Origin: Pseudomonadota bacterium
Lineage (GTDB): Bacteria; Pseudomonadota; Alphaproteobacteria; Ferrovibrionales; Ferrovibrionaceae
Assembly: GCA_023434425.1 (NCBI GenBank)
Contig: JAEYSS010000173.1
Span: 1-10,627 of the forward strand
Length of the DNA stretch: 10,627 nucleotides
Direction: 5' to 3'
This document shows positions 1 to 5,902 of this stretch, in pieces (within the stretch, counting starts at the first letter, position 1; each line of letters begins with the position of its first letter). Below the pieces are notes generated by a model. The model searched no databases, had not been told where the DNA came from, and was given only the letters and a program-made list of their open reading frames with translations. A program made the translations under genes and the position numbers.

Positions 1-347
1 TGGAATTCGAACAGATACTGCAGCGTGCCCTGGCTGATCTCGGGCTGATACGGCGTATAGGAAGTGAGGAATTCCGAGCGCTGGATCAGATGGTCGACGG
101 CGGCCGGGATATGGTGGCGATAGGCGCCGGCACCCAGGAAAAACGGCACGTCCATCGGCGAAACGTTCTTCTTCGCCATGGCAGCGAAGGCGCGTTCCAC
201 TTCCAGCTCGCCCTGATGCGGCGGCAGGTCCAGCTTGGGGTTCAGCGCGCCGGCAGGCACATCCTTGAACAGCGCGTCGATACCGTTGACGCCGATGGTC
301 TCCAGCATGTCGCGGCGGTCGGCTTCGGTCAGACCGAGATAGCGCAT
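1..347 (-). CDS. gcvPA: Glycine dehydrogenase (decarboxylating) subunit 1, GcvPA, N-terminal part
   Basis: Only the first 115 codons are present; the rest lies beyond the left edge. The protein is the N-terminal half of the split P-protein, the PLP-dependent decarboxylase of the glycine cleavage system. It removes CO2 from glycine and passes the aminomethyl group to lipoylated GcvH in the cytoplasm. The translation starts MRYLGLTEADRRDMLETIGV and contains two stretches typical of GcvPA: PFFLGAGAYRHHIPAAVDHL, and then SYTPYQPEISQGTLQYLFEF near the window edge. The ATG is preceded by AAGGAG (353-358) five bases upstream and lies 15 bp after the gcvH stop, so it is translated from the same operon. 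The length of the complete family (about 450 residues) and the downstream gcvPB expected in this split form cannot be checked here. Confidence 0.95.
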   Translation of the reverse strand, partial: MRYLGLTEADRRDMLETIGVNGIDALFKDVPAGALNPKLDLPPHQGELEVERAFAAMAKKNVSPMDVPFFLGAGAYRHHIPAAVDHLIQRSEFLTSYTPYQPEISQGTLQYLFEF

Positions 348-362
348 GTGCGCTCCTTAATG

Positions 363-734
363 TCAGAGGGTCTTGAGATAGGCGTCGTAGGCGGCCTGAT
401 CCATCAGGGCGTCCAGCTCGGCTTTGTTGCTGAGCTTCAGCTTGACGAACCAGCCTTCGGTCTGGGCGGCGCGATTGACCAGCGACGGGTCGTCGACGAT
501 GGCCTGGTTGGTCTCCACCACTTCGCCGCCGGCCGGGGCGTAGACCTCGCTCGCCGCCTTCACGGACTCAACGACGGCGACTTCAGCGCCGGCCGCAACG
601 GTTTTGCCCTTGGCCGGCAGATCGACAAAGACCACATCGCCGAGCTGGCTCTGCGCATAGTCGGAGATCCCCACGGTGGCAACATCGCCGTCGAGACGGA
701 TCCATTCATGGTCCTTGCTGTAGCGGGTGGTCAT
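363..734 (-). CDS. gcvH: Glycine cleavage system H protein
   Basis: A small carrier protein of 123 residues, the normal length for GcvH. Its lipoyl-lysine arm shuttles the aminomethyl intermediate from the P-protein to the T-protein and then to dihydrolipoamide dehydrogenase. The N-terminus (TTRYSKDHEWIRLDGDVATVGISDYAQ) and the lipoylation motif VVESVKAASEVYAP are textbook; the modified lysine is K59. A single lipoyl-like beta-barrel domain fills the protein, with no signal peptide or membrane segment. The ATG has AGGAG (742-746) seven bases upstream. It sits 13 bp after the gcvT stop and 15 bp before gcvPA, so the three genes form one tightly packed transcription unit under the glycine riboswitch. 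Lipoate attachment must come from enzymes encoded elsewhere. Confidence 0.97.
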   Translation of the reverse strand: MTTRYSKDHEWIRLDGDVATVGISDYAQSQLGDVVFVDLPAKGKTVAAGAEVAVVESVKAASEVYAPAGGEVVETNQAIVDDPSLVNRAAQTEGWFVKLKLSNKAELDALMDQAAYDAYLKTL

Positions 735-747
735 GGATCGTCTCCTG

Positions 748-1857
748 TTATTTCGCGTAGCGTTTGGTGATGAAGGGAAGTTTGCAGGTTTTGGCCGGCA
801 GCGCCTTGCCGCGCACCATCAGGCTGAGCGGTGTGCCGGGTGCAGAAAATTGCGTGGCGACATAGCCCATCGCAATCGGCGCATCGACACTGGGGCCGAA
901 ACCGCCAGAGGTGACGGTGCCGATCTTCTCGCCGGTTTCGCTGTTGAGGATCTCGGTGCCTTCGCGGGCCGGGGCGCGGCCTTCGGGCTGGATGCCGGTC
1001 AGCTTGCGCGCCGGGCCGTCTTTCAGCTGCTGCTGTACGATGGCGGCACCGGGGAAGCCGCCGTCCTCGCGGCGCCGCTTGGAAATCGTCCAGTTCAGGC
1101 CGGCCTCGATCGGCGTGGTGGTGAGGTCGAGTTCATGGCCATAGAGCGCCAGCCCGGCTTCGAGCCGCAGGCTGTCGCGCGCGCCGAGGCCGATCGGTTT
1201 CACTTCCGGCTGGCCCAGCAGCCAGCGGGCGAACTCCTCGGCCTGGTCGTTGGCCACGGAAATCTCGAACCCGTCCTCGCCGGTGTAACCTGAGCGGGTC
1301 ACGAAAGCCTCGTATTTGCCGAGCGCCAAGGTGGCGCCCATGCCGAAGCTCATCGCCTGCACCACGCTGTTGAGGCGGCCGAGCACGTCGACGGCGGCCG
1401 GGCCCTGCAAAGCCAGCAGCGCGTGGTTTTCCAGATACTCGATCTCGACGCCCTTGAGATTCGCCCGGGCATGCGCGAGATCGGCATCCTTGCAGCCGGC
1501 ATTGAAGATGACGAAGAGGTCGCGGTCGCGCTTGTTGACCATGAAGTCGTCGAGGATGCCGGCCTGGTCGTTGGTGAAGACCGTGTAGCGCATCTTGCCG
1601 ACATCGAGCGCCTGGATATCGCCGGGCACCAGGGTCTCCAGCGCCTTCGCCACATCGGCGCCGCGCATCTTGACCTGGCCCATATGCGAGACATCGAACA
1701 GGCCCGCGGCGGCGCGGGTATGCTTGTGTTCGGTCAGGATGCCGGCCGGATACTGCACCGGCATGTCGTAGCCGGCAAACGGCACCATGCGCGCGCCCAG
1801 CTCTTTATGCAGTGCATGAAGAGGGGTGACTTTGAGAGTTTCGGCTGTGTCGCCCAA
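748..1857 (-). CDS. gcvT: Glycine cleavage system T protein (aminomethyltransferase)
   Basis: GcvT transfers the methylene group from aminomethyl-lipoyl GcvH to tetrahydrofolate, giving 5,10-methylene-THF and ammonia. The 369 residues match the usual family length. Visible landmarks are ELGARMVPFAGYDMPVQY (19-36), LFDVSHMGQ (53-61), the catalytic-site segment GILDDFMV with the probable catalytic D103, SGYTGEDGFEIS, and ARDSLRLEAGLALYGHEL. The C-terminal FITKRYAK is typical. The start is TTG: no ATG occurs in frame before M24, which lies inside the conserved fold. The TTG has AAGGGA (1865-1870) seven bases upstream, and the frame stays open further upstream into riboswitch DNA. First gene of the operon, about 55 nt after the second glycine aptamer, so it should receive the most direct riboswitch control. 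Confidence 0.96.
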   Translation of the reverse strand: MGDTAETLKVTPLHALHKELGARMVPFAGYDMPVQYPAGILTEHKHTRAAAGLFDVSHMGQVKMRGADVAKALETLVPGDIQALDVGKMRYTVFTNDQAGILDDFMVNKRDRDLFVIFNAGCKDADLAHARANLKGVEIEYLENHALLALQGPAAVDVLGRLNSVVQAMSFGMGATLALGKYEAFVTRSGYTGEDGFEISVANDQAEEFARWLLGQPEVKPIGLGARDSLRLEAGLALYGHELDLTTTPIEAGLNWTISKRRREDGGFPGAAIVQQQLKDGPARKLTGIQPEGRAPAREGTEILNSETGEKIGTVTSGGFGPSVDAPIAMGYVATQFSAPGTPLSLMVRGKALPAKTCKLPFITKRYAK

Positions 1858-1887
1858 GCGAGGTTCCCTTGCAGACAGAATCAGAGT

Positions 1888-1913
1888 CGAACCGGCGGAT
1901 GGTTTCGCCGTTC
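1888..1913 (-). promoter_or_regulatory. Hairpin between glycine riboswitch and gcvT ribosome binding site (possible expression platform)
   Basis: On the minus strand CGAACGGCG is followed, after a short loop, by CGCCGGTTCG. This can form a stem of about nine pairs with one bulged G. It lies directly after the second aptamer and 18 bases before the AAGGGA Shine-Dalgarno of gcvT. No U-run follows, so it is not an intrinsic terminator. If it is part of the switch, control would have to be through alternative pairing affecting translation or a Rho-dependent step. That role is inferred; only the inverted repeat is seen. Confidence 0.4.
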
Positions 1914-2116
1914 GCCCCCTCTGTCCGGGAACCTGAGAGATTCGGAGCGCTGTCGAACAGTCTCCTTACTCCTTCGGTGGGATCGGGGTTGGACTCCCGC
2001 TCCGCTTTCCAGAGTGTCGCCAGTCCGGTCGGTCCTTTGGCCTGAGAGTTTCCGGGGCGGTTGCTCCTTCGGCGCGCGACCCCGGTGATAGAATCGGGTT
2101 CGCGTCTCTCCCGCCA
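1912..2116 (-). ncRNA. Tandem glycine riboswitch (two gcvT aptamers)
   Basis: Read on the minus strand, this leader has both copies of the glycine aptamer (Rfam gcvT family) in series. Aptamer 1 runs from about 2116 to 2005: CGGGAGAGAC (2104-2113), CGCCGAAGGAGCAA (2061-2074), AACTCTCAGG (2041-2050) and CTCTGGAAAG (2005-2014). Aptamer 2 starts almost immediately: GCGGGAGTCC (1991-2000), CACCGAAGGAGTAA (1966-1979), AATCTCTCAGGTTCC (1928-1942) and GGACAGAGGGGG (1915-1926). The linker is only a few bases, as in known tandem switches. It lies directly ahead of gcvT, the expected regulated gene; known examples mostly turn expression on when glycine is abundant. Boundaries are accurate to a few bases. 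Long open frames that read through this RNA, including one whose translation contains ESNPDPTEGV, are artefacts. Confidence 0.96.
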
Positions 2117-2135
2117 GACTGCTAGCGACGTCGCG

Positions 2136-2163
2136 AGAATAGACGGCGCCCTATACGAGTCAA
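2136..2163 (-). promoter_or_regulatory. Candidate sigma70-type promoter of the gcv operon
   Basis: On the minus strand TTGACT (2158-2163) is separated by 16 bases from TATTCT (2136-2141). These match the -35 and -10 consensus at five and four of six positions. Transcription would start near 2129, about a dozen bases before the first conserved riboswitch element, which is the right geometry for an aptamer-containing leader. The call rests on motif match and position only. Confidence 0.5.
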
Positions 2164-2205
2164 CGAGTTTCCCCGTGACCTTACGGAAGTCGGAAAAGAC
2201 CACGA

Positions 2206-2233
2206 TTGACAATGCTTTAGAGGGGGTTAGGGT
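2206..2233 (+). promoter_or_regulatory. Candidate promoter for the Mpo1-like gene
   Basis: A perfect TTGACA (2206-2211) lies 16 bases before TAGGGT (2228-2233), which matches the -10 consensus at only three of six positions. The start site would fall near 2240, about 65 bases before the ATG. The -35 is strong and the -10 weak, so the call is tentative. A DnaA-box sequence overlaps the -10/+1 region. Confidence 0.3.
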
Positions 2234-2241
2234 TATCCACA
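2233..2241 (+). promoter_or_regulatory. Perfect DnaA-box 9-mer (TTATCCACA)
   Basis: TTATCCACA is the strict high-affinity consensus for the replication initiator DnaA. It stands alone in the divergent gcv/mpo1 intergenic region; I see no second box or AT-rich unwinding element, so this is not an origin. It overlaps the candidate mpo1 promoter. A chance match to one 9-mer on either strand has a probability of roughly 8% in a window of this size, so function is uncertain. Confidence 0.4.
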
Positions 2242-2305
2242 GCAGAGCGATTTGCCGTCTCGCCATCGCGACTCGGCGACTCGATAAAAAATGGAGGAAA
2301 CCGCG

Positions 2306-2848
2306 ATGAACCCGTTCTTCGTCGAACAGATGGCGATGTATTCCGCCTATCACCGCGACGCGCGCAACCGCGCCACGCATTTCATCGGCATTCCCGCCAT
2401 CGTGTTTGCGCTGTTCATCCCGCTGAGCTGGGTGCCGCTGGTCACCCTGTGGGACGGCGAAACCACTGTCACGCTGGCGACACTGCTGTGGTTCGGCACC
2501 GGCATTTTCTATCTCTGGCTCGATCGTCGCATCGGCGGCCTGATGATGCTGCTCTCGTTCGTCTTCCTGATGCTGGCGGAATGGGTCGCGGCCCGGGGCA
2601 GCATGCCGGGCTGGATCGCCTTTGCCGCTTTCTTCGTCGGCGGCTGGGTGTTCCAGCTGGTCGGCCATGTTTTCGAGGGCCGCCGCCCGGCGCTGACCGA
2701 CAACCTGCTGCAGGCGCTGATCGGCCCGATGTTCCTGGTCGCCGAAACCGTGTTTGCGCTGGGCCAGCAGAAGGATCTGCATGACGCGGTCGAAGCGCGC
2801 TGGAAGAATTATTCCGTCGGCGCCATGCGGGAGCGCGCTGCAGCATAA
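2306..2848 (+). CDS. Mpo1-like (DUF962) integral membrane protein
   Basis: A 180-residue polytopic membrane protein of the Mpo1/DUF962 family (PF06127). Yeast Mpo1 is an Fe(II)-dependent dioxygenase in alpha-oxidation of 2-hydroxy fatty acids; the bacterial role is not established. Family hallmarks are present: YHRDARNRATHFIGIP (15-30, with H16, N21, H25) and the second His motif VGHVFEGRRPAL (119-130, with H121 and E124), followed by GPMFLVAE. About four hydrophobic helices are visible (roughly 29-48, 55-73, 76-94, 103-120), so it should sit in the inner membrane. An ATG 15 bases upstream (2291) is also in frame. I prefer 2306 because GGAGG (2293-2297) lies eight bases before it and the family N-terminus aligns there. 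It is transcribed divergently from gcv and probably alone. Confidence 0.88.
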   Translation: MNPFFVEQMAMYSAYHRDARNRATHFIGIPAIVFALFIPLSWVPLVTLWDGETTVTLATLLWFGTGIFYLWLDRRIGGLMMLLSFVFLMLAEWVAARGSMPGWIAFAAFFVGGWVFQLVGHVFEGRRPALTDNLLQALIGPMFLVAETVFALGQQKDLHDAVEARWKNYSVGAMRERAAA

Positions 2849-2853
2849 GAAAA

Positions 2854-2904
2854 GTCGTGGATGGCCGGCCAGTCTTCCTGATGAAAATTGGGCCCGGCCA
2901 TGAC
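2854..2904. repeat. Palindromic intergenic repeat, copy A (interrupted)
   Basis: The half GTCGTGGATGGCCGG (2854-2868) and the half CCCGGCCATGAC (2893-2904) are the two arms of the palindromic repeat seen intact in copy B. Here they are in the opposite orientation and separated by a 25-base loop instead of five. The ATGGCCGG/CCGGCCAT stem (2861-2868 with 2894-2901) is perfect. It lies just after the mpo1 stop codon and could act as a 3' end structure. The enlarged loop suggests an insertion into an ancestral compact element, or two half-elements. Confidence 0.6.
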
Positions 2905-2933
2905 ACTATAAAACAATAACAGTCGCAAAAATT

Positions 2934-2965
2934 GTCATGCCCGGGCTTGTCCCGGGCATCCACGT
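2934..2965. repeat. Palindromic intergenic repeat, copy B
   Basis: The element is GTCATG, CCCGGG, CTTGT, CCCGGG, CATCCACG in order. It folds as a nine-pair stem ATGCCCGGG/CCCGGGCAT (2937-2945 with 2951-2959) around a five-base loop. From memory, short palindromes of this form are dispersed through many alphaproteobacterial genomes. It ends 18 bp before the cyclase ATG, so if transcription starts upstream (a TATAAA -10-like hexamer lies at 2907-2912) the hairpin sits in the 5' leader. Copies A and B can also pair with each other through their CGTGGATG/CATCCACG arms. Confidence 0.75.
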
Positions 2966-2983
2966 CTTAAGAGGTCTCTCCAT

Positions 2984-4027
2984 ATGACGCAGCGCTGGAA
3001 GAACCGGCCCGAAGGGTCGAACTGGGGCGAGTTCGGTGCCGATGACCGCATCGGCCGCGTCAACTGGATCACGGCGGAGAAGGTCAGGCAGGGCATCGCC
3101 GAGGTGCGTGAGGGCCGCACCTTCTGTCTCTCGCTGCCGCTGGAATATCCCGGCGGCAATCTGCTCAACCCGCGCCGCTTCCCACCGCAATTATTCGCGG
3201 TGGTGCGCGAGGGGCGGCCGAACATGGCGCTGCCGCTCGGCCTGTTCGATCCGCGCGTCACCGATGTGTCCAGCGACGATGCGGCGTTGCTCTATCTGCA
3301 GTATTCCACGCAATGGGACAGCTTCGCGCATATCGGCTCGATGTTCGATGCCGATGGCGACGGCAAGCCCGAGCGCGTTTTCTACAATGGCTGGCGCGGC
3401 GGCAGCGATATTCCCGATGTCGAGGATCGCAATGTGGGCGAACCGCGGCTGGAGCGCTTCCCCTCGAAAGGCACCGAGGCGCTCGGTATCCACAATTTCG
3501 CCCGGCATGGCCTGCAGGGACGCGGCGTGCTGGTCAACCTGCATGACGACTGCGGCGAAACCCGCACCTGGGTCGGCTACGATCTGCTGATGCAGGCGAT
3601 GGACAGGCAGAAGGTCGAGGTCGAGCAGGGCGACATGCTCTGTTTCTATACCGGCTTCGGCGATGTGCTGATGTCGATGGGCCGCAAGCCCGATCATCAC
3701 CGGCTGGAAAATTCCTGCGCTGTGATCGACGGCCGCGACAGGAAGCTGCTCAACTGGATCACGGACTCAAAAGTGAGTTGCCTGATTGCCGACAACTACG
3801 CGGTCGAGGGCCTGCCTGCGAAGGCAGCAGAGGGCAGCCATGCCATGCTGCCGCTGCACGAACACTGCCTGTTCAAGCTCGGTGTGCCGCTCGGCGAGCT
3901 GTGGTATCTCTCCGAACTCGCGGCCTATCTGAAAGAGCACAAGCGCAGCCGCTTCCTGCTCACCGCACCACCGCTGCGCCTCACCGGCGCGGTCGGCTCG
4001 CCGTCCTCGCCCATCGCCACAGTTTAA
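2984..4027 (+). CDS. Cyclase-family protein, putative metal-dependent hydrolase (PF04199, long form)
   Basis: A 347-residue cytoplasmic protein of the cyclase/kynurenine-formamidase fold. Members hydrolyse amides or open lactam or lactone rings with bound divalent metal. The N-terminus RPEGSNWGEFGADDRIGRVNWIT and the segments ARHGLQGRGVLVNL (173-186) and LGELWYLSELAAYL (303-316) are typical of the long subgroup. The classic metal motif HxGTHxDxxxH appears as QYSTQWDSFAH (106-116). Two of the three His positions are Gln (Q106, Q110), while D112 and H116 remain. I recall STQWD variants in other long-form members, so this need not mean inactivity. AAGAGG (2969-2974) lies nine bases before the ATG. 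The next gene starts 22 bp downstream on the same strand, so the two are probably co-transcribed. Substrate unknown. Confidence 0.85.
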   Translation: MTQRWKNRPEGSNWGEFGADDRIGRVNWITAEKVRQGIAEVREGRTFCLSLPLEYPGGNLLNPRRFPPQLFAVVREGRPNMALPLGLFDPRVTDVSSDDAALLYLQYSTQWDSFAHIGSMFDADGDGKPERVFYNGWRGGSDIPDVEDRNVGEPRLERFPSKGTEALGIHNFARHGLQGRGVLVNLHDDCGETRTWVGYDLLMQAMDRQKVEVEQGDMLCFYTGFGDVLMSMGRKPDHHRLENSCAVIDGRDRKLLNWITDSKVSCLIADNYAVEGLPAKAAEGSHAMLPLHEHCLFKLGVPLGELWYLSELAAYLKEHKRSRFLLTAPPLRLTGAVGSPSSPIATV

Positions 4028-4049
4028 ATCTTTCCTTCAGGAGTTCCCG

Positions 4050-5603
4050 ATGAACGGCGCCGAAAGCCTCGTCCGCACCCTCGTTGCCTCCGGCGTCGAT
4101 ACCTGCTTCGCCAATCCCGGCACCTCGGAAATGCATTTCGTCGCGGCGCTGGACCGCGTGCCCGGAATCCGCTGCGTGCTCGGCCTGTTCGAAGGCGTGG
4201 TCACGGGTGCGGCCGATGGCTACTGGCGGCTGGCGCAGAAACCGGCCGCGACCTTGCTGCATCTTGGCCCCGGCCTCGCCAATGGCGTCGCCAACCTGCA
4301 TAACGCGCGCAAGGCCAGTTCGGGCATCGTCAACGTGATCGGCGAACATGCCACGCATCACCTGCAATACGACGCGCCGCTGACCTCCGATATCGACGGC
4401 ATCGCCCGGCCGGTGTCGCACTGGATCGGCCGCGGCCAGACTGCCGGCGAAGTCGCCGCGCTGGGCGCCCAGGCGGTGTGTGCGGCGCGCAGCCGCAATG
4501 GCCAGATCGCCAGCCTGATCCTGCCGGCCGACACGGCCTGGATCGAGGCGCCGGCGGGCGAGGCCCCACCGCTGCCGGTGCCGGAGCGCGCGAAAGCCGA
4601 CGAGGCGCATATCCGCGCCGCCGCCGCGGCACTGAAAAAAGCCGGTCCGAAAGGCATGCTGATCCTCGGCGGCCTCGCGTTACAACGACAAGGCCTGCTG
4701 CTGGCGGCGCGTATCGCAGCAGTCACCGGCTGCCGCCTGTCGAACAATGGCTACAGCGCGCGGATCGAACGCGGCGGCGGGCTGCCCAGCGTGGGCCGCA
4801 TTCCCTTCGTGGTCGACCAGGCGCTGAAATACCTCGCCGATGTGCAGGAGATCGCATTGGTCGGCGCGCGGCAGCCCATCGCCTTCTTTGCCTATCCGGG
4901 CAAGCCCAGCATCCTGACGCCGGACGGTTGCAACATCACGCCGGTGGCTGCCGTCGAGGATGACCTGATCGATGCGCTGGAACGGCTGGCCGATGCGGTC
5001 GGCGCCGCAAAGACTGCGCCTGCCTATAAACCGGGCCTGGCGAAACCGGCTCTGCCGGAGGGCGCGCCCAGCCTCGACAAGATCGCCGCGGCGATTTCCG
5101 CCCTGCTGCCCGACCATGCCGTGGTGGTGGATGAATCCGTCACCTCGGGCCGCGGCATTTTTGCTGCCGCCGAAGCCTCCGGCCCGCATGACTGGCTCAA
5201 CAATATGGGTGGTTCGATCGGCTTCAGCCTGCCGGTTGCCGTCGGCGCGGCGCTGGCCGCGCCCGAGCGCAAGATCGTCGCGCTCACCGGCGACGGCAGC
5301 GCCTTCTATACGCTGCAGGCCCTGTGGACCATGGCGCGCGAGCAGCTCAATGTCACCATGGTGATCTTCGCCAACCGCTCCTATGCGATCCTGCGCAACG
5401 AGCTGGCCAATGTCGGCGCCGCCAATCCGGGGCCGCGCGCCATCGACATGCTCACCCTCGACCGTCCGGACCCGGACTGGGTGGCGCTGGCCCGGGGCCA
5501 TGGCGTTGCCGCCGTGCGCGTCGACGAGATGGGCGATTTCAGCCGGGCTTTCGCCGCCGCTCTCGAGACCCAGGGGCCACAACTCGTTGAGCTGGTGTTC
5601 TGA
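4050..5603 (+). CDS. Thiamine diphosphate-dependent enzyme, acetolactate synthase large subunit-like
   Basis: A 517-residue ThDP enzyme with the standard Pyr, central and PP domains. The activating glutamate is E48 in LFEGVVTGAADGY. The ThDP/Mg motif starts at GDGS (414-417) and ends at N442. The NPGTSE (22-27) and LLHLGPGLANG segments recall benzoylformate decarboxylase; H71 aligns by eye with its catalytic His70. The region matching that enzyme's His281 reads AFFAYPG, so that His is lacking. It most resembles the group annotated 'acetolactate synthase large subunit' (NCBI PRK07586 type, from memory), which lacks a regulatory partner. No ilvH or other ilv gene is nearby, so a catabolic 2-oxo acid decarboxylase or carboligase is more likely than valine biosynthesis. 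AGGAG (4039-4043) lies six bases before the ATG. Likely an operon with the cyclase. Confidence 0.88.
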   Translation: MNGAESLVRTLVASGVDTCFANPGTSEMHFVAALDRVPGIRCVLGLFEGVVTGAADGYWRLAQKPAATLLHLGPGLANGVANLHNARKASSGIVNVIGEHATHHLQYDAPLTSDIDGIARPVSHWIGRGQTAGEVAALGAQAVCAARSRNGQIASLILPADTAWIEAPAGEAPPLPVPERAKADEAHIRAAAAALKKAGPKGMLILGGLALQRQGLLLAARIAAVTGCRLSNNGYSARIERGGGLPSVGRIPFVVDQALKYLADVQEIALVGARQPIAFFAYPGKPSILTPDGCNITPVAAVEDDLIDALERLADAVGAAKTAPAYKPGLAKPALPEGAPSLDKIAAAISALLPDHAVVVDESVTSGRGIFAAAEASGPHDWLNNMGGSIGFSLPVAVGAALAAPERKIVALTGDGSAFYTLQALWTMAREQLNVTMVIFANRSYAILRNELANVGAANPGPRAIDMLTLDRPDPDWVALARGHGVAAVRVDEMGDFSRAFAAALETQGPQLVELVF

Positions 5604-5902
5604 TTTCACCACAAGCTTTGGTAGATTCCACAATATCGAGTGCTAAATACTTGATAACACTTGGGTGTTAATCCTGATTCCGTTTGCAGCTTGGCCGGAA
5701 ATTTGCCAATCATATTCGCGGTAGTCCTGTAGTGGCAGGCGGGTCAGGCCTGCTGCCGGTTCCGATCGCCGAAGGGCAAGCCACAGTATCCGCCCCCACC
5801 GGGCATGCGCCGTCCTTTGTCACCGGGGACGGCGTTTCAAACCGAATACCGCTCTGCGCTCCGTAGAACGACGGCGAGCGCGACAACAGAAAGTGTAAGC
5901 GC
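5604..5902. other. 299-bp spacer between ThDP enzyme and cheW with several inverted repeats
   Basis: No convincing gene. The inverted repeats are TAACAC-TTGG-GTGTTA (5655-5670), TTGGC/GCCAA around 5690-5710, GCAGGC/GCCTGC (5735-5740 with 5748-5753) and GCCGTCC/GGACGGC (5809-5815 with 5827-5833). CCGGT (5756-5760) can also pair with ACCGG (5798-5802), enclosing much of the middle. None is followed by a U-run, so the upstream operon has no clear intrinsic terminator. The 5735-5833 block could be a structured 5' leader of cheW. I do not recognise it as a known riboswitch class. No strong sigma70, sigma28 or sigma54 promoter stands out. Confidence 0.5.

Noticed and set aside
90..770. 226-codon plus-strand open frame opposite gcvPA and gcvH
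   Set aside because: Antisense to two conserved genes; no recognisable domain.
2233..2241. Replication origin signalled by the DnaA box
   Set aside because: A single box without companions, AT-rich unwinding element or origin-linked genes.
1805..2782. Long minus-strand open frame of 325 codons spanning the riboswitch and the Mpo1-like gene
   Set aside because: It overlaps the riboswitch and runs antisense to a clear membrane protein gene; its translation is Gln/Arg/His-rich and includes the riboswitch-derived ESNPDPTEGV, a common misannotation artefact.
4050..5603. Genuine biosynthetic acetolactate synthase (ilvB)
   Set aside because: No ilvH or other ilv genes nearby, shorter than typical IlvB, and the sequence recalls the decarboxylase-like subgroup; the name is retained only as a family description.
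4680..5633. 317-codon minus-strand open frame antisense to the ThDP enzyme
   Set aside because: Shadow frame; the sense strand carries the full set of ThDP motifs.
5735..5833. Known riboswitch (cobalamin or c-di-GMP) ahead of cheW
   Set aside because: Only a short AGGGCAAGCC similarity to GEMM is present; the remaining conserved blocks of either class are missing.
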